Under the pieces are notes generated by a model that made no database searches, was not told where the DNA came from, and worked only from the letters and a program-made list of their open reading frames with translations. Positions 5,872 through 9,056 of a stretch of 9,056 nt of DNA are shown one piece after another (the stretch's first letter is position 1; every line of letters begins with the position of its first letter). Both the position numbers and the translations under genes were made by a program. Origin of the DNA: an uncultured Lachnobacterium sp. (GTDB lineage Bacteria > Bacillota > Clostridia > Lachnospirales > Lachnospiraceae); assembly GCA_900552085.1 (NCBI GenBank), contig URYB01000090.1:1-9056 (forward strand), given 5' to 3'.

Positions 5872-5905
5872 CCAGACAAAATCGGGGTATTTTGAGACAG
5901 TTTTT
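5845..5905. terminator. Long bidirectional terminator closing the 40-bp array
   Basis: A stem of 27 positions with two C-A mismatches around a 7-nt loop. The inner 15 bp (5857-5871 with 5879-5893) are perfect, as are the outer AAAAACTG and CAGTTTTT. T-runs lie at the stem base on both strands. The arm at 5857 is also the last AAAATACCCC of the array. It lies 105 nt after the DUF3006-like gene and would stop amidase-operon transcripts before the MerR promoter. Confidence 0.8.
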
Positions 5906-5958
5906 CTAAATAGATACTCATCATCAATGAAACTGCTATCTTAAACATGAATTACTGA

Positions 5959-5986
5959 ATATTGCATGCCAAATACTGCATACCAA
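5959..5986. repeat. 14-bp tandem duplication
   Basis: ATATTGCATGCCAA is followed directly by ATACTGCATACCAA, differing at two positions. It lies in the AT-rich stretch after the DUF3006-like gene. No function is apparent. Confidence 0.5.
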
Positions 5987-6010
5987 CCATTTATTTTTTA
6001 TTTCTGATCC

Positions 6011-6184
6011 TTATTCGACCATAAAATATTGCATCAGCTCATATTTCAACCGGCTTCCCTCCATGATTTCCGGTGGAAGCAATGCACGCGCTACCAGTTT
6101 GAGATCATCACTCTCAATATCGGTTCGCTTTAAATTTGCATAATCTCCATCAATACTTACTACTTCATAATACCAGGTTTCCAT
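6011..6184 (-). CDS. Small DUF3006-like protein
   Basis: A 57-residue protein without signal peptide or membrane segment. The pattern VVSIDGDYANLKRTD, then LVARALLPPEIMEGSRLKYEL, resembles the DUF3006 layout (I-G-D-Y-A-x-L, then LP, then EGxxL), a small beta-rich domain of unknown function. The resemblance is judged by eye. The start at 6184 is chosen because AGGAG lies eight bases upstream; the longer frame from 6208 would have its own ATG before that site. It follows the amidase gene by 32 nt and is probably in the same operon. The stretch downstream to 5906 contains no gene. Confidence 0.8.
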   Translation of the reverse strand: METWYYEVVSIDGDYANLKRTDIESDDLKLVARALLPPEIMEGSRLKYELMQYFMVE

Positions 6185-6216
6185 TTTGTAATCTCCTTTA
6201 TTGAACATCAGCTTCC

Positions 6217-7164
6217 TTATTTCGATCCACCATTTTTCTTACAATCGCTCAAAGGCGCGATCTTGATATGCTTTTTTGCATATTTATTGACGCCCTGCAC
6301 GAGACCATCTGCAAGTATCTCCAGTTTCTTGTCGCTGTGGTCCGAGCACTGATTGCCAAGTTCCATATCTACAGACGGAATCGTACTGTAGGAGGTTTGT
6401 GTCAAATCAATTGCTGTCGCACCGTTTCCGCTGATTTTCACACCATTCGAGCGGAGTCCTTTAACCAGTGCAGCTCCCAATGCATCATGCTGTTCCCAAT
6501 AAGATGACACGGGCTTTTTCTTCTTTAGTCCCTCCGGTACCGCGATATAGAAAGCGCCTTTGTCATAACCAAGTCCGTCACTGTCCCAATGCAGCGCTAT
6601 ATGACAATCTGCCACATTATTGCAGATGACTGTGCGGGCTACATTGTCCAGCTGAACATCTTTCCCGTCGCGGACCATCAGCACATCATACCCTTCTGCC
6701 AGAAGTTTCTTTTTTAAAATCTTTGCCATGCGAAGTGTCACATCACGTTCCGCGGTTCCATCACGAAAAGTCATGCCGTCCGATACCGCCACTGCCTGAA
6801 TGGCACCCGCCTGTGTCGTTCCTCCCGTCAGTTTCGAAGATCCGTCCGGATGACAAAGCGTCTTTACTAAGGAACCACCCTTTGTTCCATGCCCTGCATT
6901 CACCGCAATCACAATGTCTTTCCGGTTCTTTTTAGCAGTATACATGACCGCATAGCCGGAAGTGATTTTCGCATAGTCTGCATATTTCCATGAGGAATCC
7001 AGATAAATTTTTTGCTTATTTTTATAAAAGGAAGATGTTTCTGTTGTTTTTGCAGACGCCTTTTTTGTGGCTGCCTGCACACTTACATCACCGCAAGATG
7101 CGGTCAGAAAAAGAACCATCGCCAAAAGAAACGTTATCGTTTTCCTATTTGTTTTGCATTTCAT
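6217..7164 (-). CDS. N-acetylmuramoyl-L-alanine amidase (Amidase_3), exported
   Basis: A 315-residue zinc amidase that cuts the bond between MurNAc and L-Ala in peptidoglycan. Residues 1-24 are an export signal; the end is either a lipobox (TASC, Cys24) or signal peptidase I cleavage near VQAA (about residue 31). Residues 84-298 are the Amidase_3 domain. Zinc ligands are His92 (VNAGHG), Glu139 (TAERDVTLRM) and His192 (IALHWDSD); the catalytic Glu268 lies in SVDMELGNQ. An insert of about 35 residues with GGTTQAG sits between the first two ligands, as in other family members. The start at 7164 has GGAG seven bases upstream, whereas the ATG at 7182 has none. Cell-wall remodelling is the expected role; the specific process (sporulation, division or lysis) cannot be told. 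Confidence 0.93.
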   Translation of the reverse strand: MKCKTNRKTITFLLAMVLFLTASCGDVSVQAATKKASAKTTETSSFYKNKQKIYLDSSWKYADYAKITSGYAVMYTAKKNRKDIVIAVNAGHGTKGGSLVKTLCHPDGSSKLTGGTTQAGAIQAVAVSDGMTFRDGTAERDVTLRMAKILKKKLLAEGYDVLMVRDGKDVQLDNVARTVICNNVADCHIALHWDSDGLGYDKGAFYIAVPEGLKKKKPVSSYWEQHDALGAALVKGLRSNGVKISGNGATAIDLTQTSYSTIPSVDMELGNQCSDHSDKKLEILADGLVQGVNKYAKKHIKIAPLSDCKKNGGSK

Positions 7165-7188
7165 ATTTTTTCTCCATGACATTGAATA

Positions 7189-7211
7189 TCAAGTTTTCAT
7201 AGAAAACTTGA
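7189..7211. promoter_or_regulatory. Perfect inverted repeat in the amidase leader
   Basis: Arms TCAAGTTTTC and GAAAACTTGA (10 bp) flank a 3-nt centre. The repeat ends 13 nt upstream of the amidase ribosome site. No T-run follows, so an operator or an mRNA hairpin controlling translation is more likely than a terminator. Confidence 0.55.
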
Positions 7212-7247
7212 CACTATCCATAAATTTTGTAATCTCTGTAAGCATTC

Positions 7248-7309
7248 GGAAAACCCTGGAATAGGGTTTCCAATCTCATTATAATTTAGCACTCCATAAA
7301 AAACAAGAA
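7248..7309. promoter_or_regulatory. Candidate overlapping divergent promoters with operator-like repeat
   Basis: ATTATAAT (7278-7285) reads as TATAAT on both strands. To its left lies an inverted repeat: ACCCT (7253-7257) and AGGGT (7263-7267), extended by GGAA/TTCC-type bases to 7248-7271. It covers the plus-strand -35 position. The minus-strand -35 candidate is TTGTTT, 17 bp away, which would serve the amidase operon. Neither -35 is strong. Confidence 0.4.
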
Positions 7310-7312
7310 TCA

Positions 7313-7341
7313 TTGCATTTCACTTTTTACAGGCGTATCAT
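7313..7341 (+). promoter_or_regulatory. Candidate promoter of the ECF S-component gene
   Basis: TTGCAT, a 17-bp spacer and TATCAT (-10, five of six) would start RNA near 7348, leaving a short leader with AAGGAGG nine bases before the ATG. It competes with the TATAAT candidate near 7280. No known vitamin riboswitch consensus was recognised in the leader. Confidence 0.45.
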
Positions 7342-7375
7342 TACTATGACATAAACTTTAAGGAGGAATGAAATT

Positions 7376-7918
7376 ATGAAACTAAAAACCAAACAAATCA
7401 CTGTTACTGCCATTATGCTTGCCATCTGCATCATAAGCCAGTTTTTTAAAAATTTAAGTGTATATATCACCGGACCAGTTATCAATGCCGCGCTGATTCT
7501 GACTGCAATTTATGCCGGACTTGCCTGCGGTATCATTCTGAGTATTATCACACCAATCACTTCTTTTTTCATTACCGGAATGCCTGTTATGGCAGCTGTC
7601 CCTGCCCTATTTCCATGTATTATAATTGGAAATATCATTCTCGTTGTTATGGTATCATTGCTTCGTAATAAGTTCGGAAAAACGGCCGGACTTCCCGTCT
7701 CAATCGCTATCGGAGCCGTATTAAAAGCTTTGTTCATGGGGCTTTTGATTTCTCTTCTTATTTTGCCGAACATGTTACCGGTAAAAATGCAGCCGATGCT
7801 CCATGTCCTGCAATTACAATTTTCTGTCACACAGCTGATTACTGCACTCATTGGCGGTGTATATGCTATTATCATTTATGCTATACTGCAAAAAACATCA
7901 CTTAAGGAACAGCCATAA
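7376..7918 (+). CDS. ECF transporter substrate-binding (S) component, substrate unknown
   Basis: A 180-residue integral membrane protein with about six hydrophobic segments (roughly 8-24, 30-48, 49-66, 72-97, 104-131, 148-172). Length, helix number and the opening QITVTAIMLAICIISQFF match S components of energy-coupling factor transporters, which bind vitamins or metal ions and share an EcfA-EcfA'-EcfT module. No EcfA or EcfT gene is in the window, so it would be a group II type that uses a distant shared module. The substrate cannot be deduced: thiamine, riboflavin or biotin signature motifs are not evident to me. It is the only plus-strand gene, with a consensus AAGGAGG site, divergent from the amidase and convergent with the permease remnant. 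Confidence 0.85.
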   Translation: MKLKTKQITVTAIMLAICIISQFFKNLSVYITGPVINAALILTAIYAGLACGIILSIITPITSFFITGMPVMAAVPALFPCIIIGNIILVVMVSLLRNKFGKTAGLPVSIAIGAVLKALFMGLLISLLILPNMLPVKMQPMLHVLQLQFSVTQLITALIGGVYAIIIYAILQKTSLKEQP

Positions 7919-7949
7919 GGATGAAATCATTTAATTACACTGTCAAAAA

Positions 7950-7975
7950 GGAACTGTGCGTTGCCACACAGTTCC
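7950..7975. terminator. Terminator between convergent genes
   Basis: GGAACTGTG and CACAGTTCC form a perfect 9-bp stem with an 8-nt loop. On the minus strand TTTTT follows directly, a strong terminator for the permease remnant. On the plus strand the tail is TATAATTTG, weaker, but it may also stop ECF S-component transcripts. Confidence 0.85.
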
Positions 7976-7988
7976 TATAATTTGTTTC

Positions 7989-9002
7989 TTATTCTACGTT
8001 TTTTAATGCCTGATCCATCGGAATCCTCTTGATTCTCTGGAAATCAAAGATCATGACAATCAGATATCCAATCAGTACAAATCCAAACATCTTTGCATAA
8101 CCCAGTGGTTTTATGCGGAACGCAAACCATCCGCTGTATGAAAACAGCATAATTCTCCATGCCGCATTCATAACAAGGGTTCCTAAAATTACGCTGACCG
8201 CATCTGAAATAATTACCACAATACTCGTGGAAACCAGATACAGACTGGCAATTTCTTTATTCTCATATCCCAAAATCTTGGTCATGGAAATTGCATTCTC
8301 ATTCTTCTCAATGATCAGTTTTGTCAGAAGATAAATCATGACTGCTGCCAGAAGAATACATAAAACCTGGAAATAGGACATATACGAACCCATGGAATGA
8401 TCGAGCTGATCTGCCATTTTGGTAATATCATGTATCGTGATTGTTGTTGCAATATTGTCCTCATCAATATCGGTAATCTTGCTGTCCGAAAGGAATCCGC
8501 TGAACTCATTCTCTTTGAGATCAAACACCTTTCCATAGTTATCGATAGACATAAAGACGGCAAGACTCTGGGATTTATGATAGAGTCCCGCAACTTTAAA
8601 TTTGTAGGTCTTGTTCTCATATTTCTCATCCAATGATACAGTATCACCAACACTGATTCCATATTTATCCGCAAAAGATGCCGAGATGTAAACCTCATTC
8701 TTTTTCAATGAATTCAGCTTTTTGATCTTTACATACTTACTGTCTTTTTCAATTCCATAAACAGAAATCTCCTCATTCAACGCGTCGCTCTTTTTCTCCA
8801 GCGAAGTCATGTCGAATTTTTCTGCCTCTTTATTGTCCGTTGTGATCAGATTGTTGTCTTCATCCTCGTAAGACTTCAGTACATACTGATACTTGGCGAA
8901 CATCATTCCGTCTGTATTACTCTTGTAGTAATCCAGTGTATCCGGCATTCCTACTGCCATCGCAAGCATGACCATGATAAAGAAAATACCCACAAAAAGA
9001 AT
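7989..9002 (-). pseudogene. FtsX-like ABC transporter permease, 5' part missing
   Basis: The C-terminal 337 codons of an FtsX-family permease. The order is a membrane helix (ILFVGIFFIMVMLAMAVG), a long extracytoplasmic domain with YYKSNTDGMMFAKYQYVLKS and YISASFADKYGISVGDTV, and then the terminal FtsX domain with three helices, including the ISMTKILGYENKEI loop and the usual RIKRIPMDQALKNVE ending. Full proteins of this type have another FtsX domain upstream. Here the frame stops at a TGA (9009-9011) just before ILFVG, and no start with a ribosome site is present; the GTG at 8993 lies inside the helix. The break coincides with an insertion-sequence-like end at 9003. The remnant is therefore probably non-functional unless expressed from the inserted element. 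Confidence 0.82.
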
Positions 9003-9056
9003 GGCTCTTCATTAGGATGTGTGGTATAAAAAATCGGCTCAAATCCGCATAAAACT
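9003..9056. mobile_element. Probable end of an ISL3-type insertion sequence, rest off window
   Basis: The sequence that interrupts the permease gene starts GGCTCTTCATTAGG. GGCTCTT-type ends are characteristic of ISL3-family terminal inverted repeats (recalled from the family, not searched). The 54 bp seen contain no gene of their own. ISL3 elements make 8-bp target duplications; the predicted copy on this side is AAAAGAAT (8995-9002). The transposase and the other end are outside the window. Confidence 0.55.

Noticed and set aside
5743..5905. Type III toxin-antitoxin antitoxin RNA (ToxI-like tandem repeats with terminator)
   Set aside because: Repeat length and terminator fit, but no ToxN-like toxin gene follows on either strand; the neighbours are a MerR regulator and a DUF3006-like gene, both with their own signals.
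5759..5944. Plus-strand reading frame of 61 codons over the 40-bp array
   Set aside because: The 40-bp period is not divisible by three, so repeats fall in different frames. No ribosome site is seen and the long terminator lies inside it.
7510..7875. Minus-strand 121-codon frame opposite the ECF S-component
   Set aside because: No ribosome site or recognisable domain; the plus-strand frame has AAGGAGG and a typical membrane topology.
7376..7918. ThiT or another vitamin-specific assignment
   Set aside because: No TPP, FMN or preQ1 riboswitch consensus was recognised upstream and no vitamin-binding signature was recognised in the protein.
8336..8698. Second minus-strand frame inside the permease
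   Set aside because: Out-of-frame shadow of the FtsX coding sequence without start signals or domain content.

Overview
The window looks like chromosomal DNA of a low-to-moderate GC Firmicute, most likely a gut Lachnospiraceae (inference). The clues are strong AGGAGG-type ribosome sites, DUF4230 and charged-linker lipoproteins, an Rpn/PDDEXK_2 nuclease, and an FtsX permease of the type common in that family. No rRNA, tRNA or CRISPR array was seen. All genes except one lie on the minus strand, so they are described in their transcription order, from high to low coordinates.

Right end: the C-terminal half of an FtsX-like ABC permease (7989-9002) is cut at 9002/9003 by sequence that looks like the terminal inverted repeat of an ISL3-type insertion sequence running off the window. 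A hairpin (7950-7975) separates it from the only plus-strand gene, an ECF-transporter S component (7376-7918). The 211 bp between that gene and the divergent amidase holds two inverted repeats and several promoter candidates.

Middle: a secreted or lipid-anchored Amidase_3 cell-wall hydrolase (6217-7164) is followed by a 57-residue DUF3006-like protein (6011-6184). A 400-bp gene-free stretch follows, with a 14-bp duplication, a 27-bp-stem hairpin and an array with exact 40-bp periodicity. Next comes a MerR regulator (5169-5594), whose promoter has a 19-bp spacer containing a dyad. It overlaps by 4 nt a lipoprotein gene (4345-5172), which ends at a long terminator hairpin.

Left: a near-consensus promoter (4228-4256) drives two tandem paralogous DUF4230 genes (3618-4145 without a membrane anchor, 3010-3618 with a lipoprotein signal). 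Their terminator is almost identical to the one after the next gene, an Rpn-type nuclease (1841-2638), so the nuclease gene sits between two copies of a 35-37 bp repeat. The last unit is an atypical peptide deformylase-like gene (1345-1755) followed 25 nt later by a GH31 alpha-glycosidase (1-1319), cut by the window edge.

No complete new multi-gene system is evident. The most unusual items are the 40-bp hairpin array, the MerR-lipoprotein unit with its in-spacer operator, the DUF4230 pair with an overlapping leader reading frame, and the repeated terminator around the nuclease gene.
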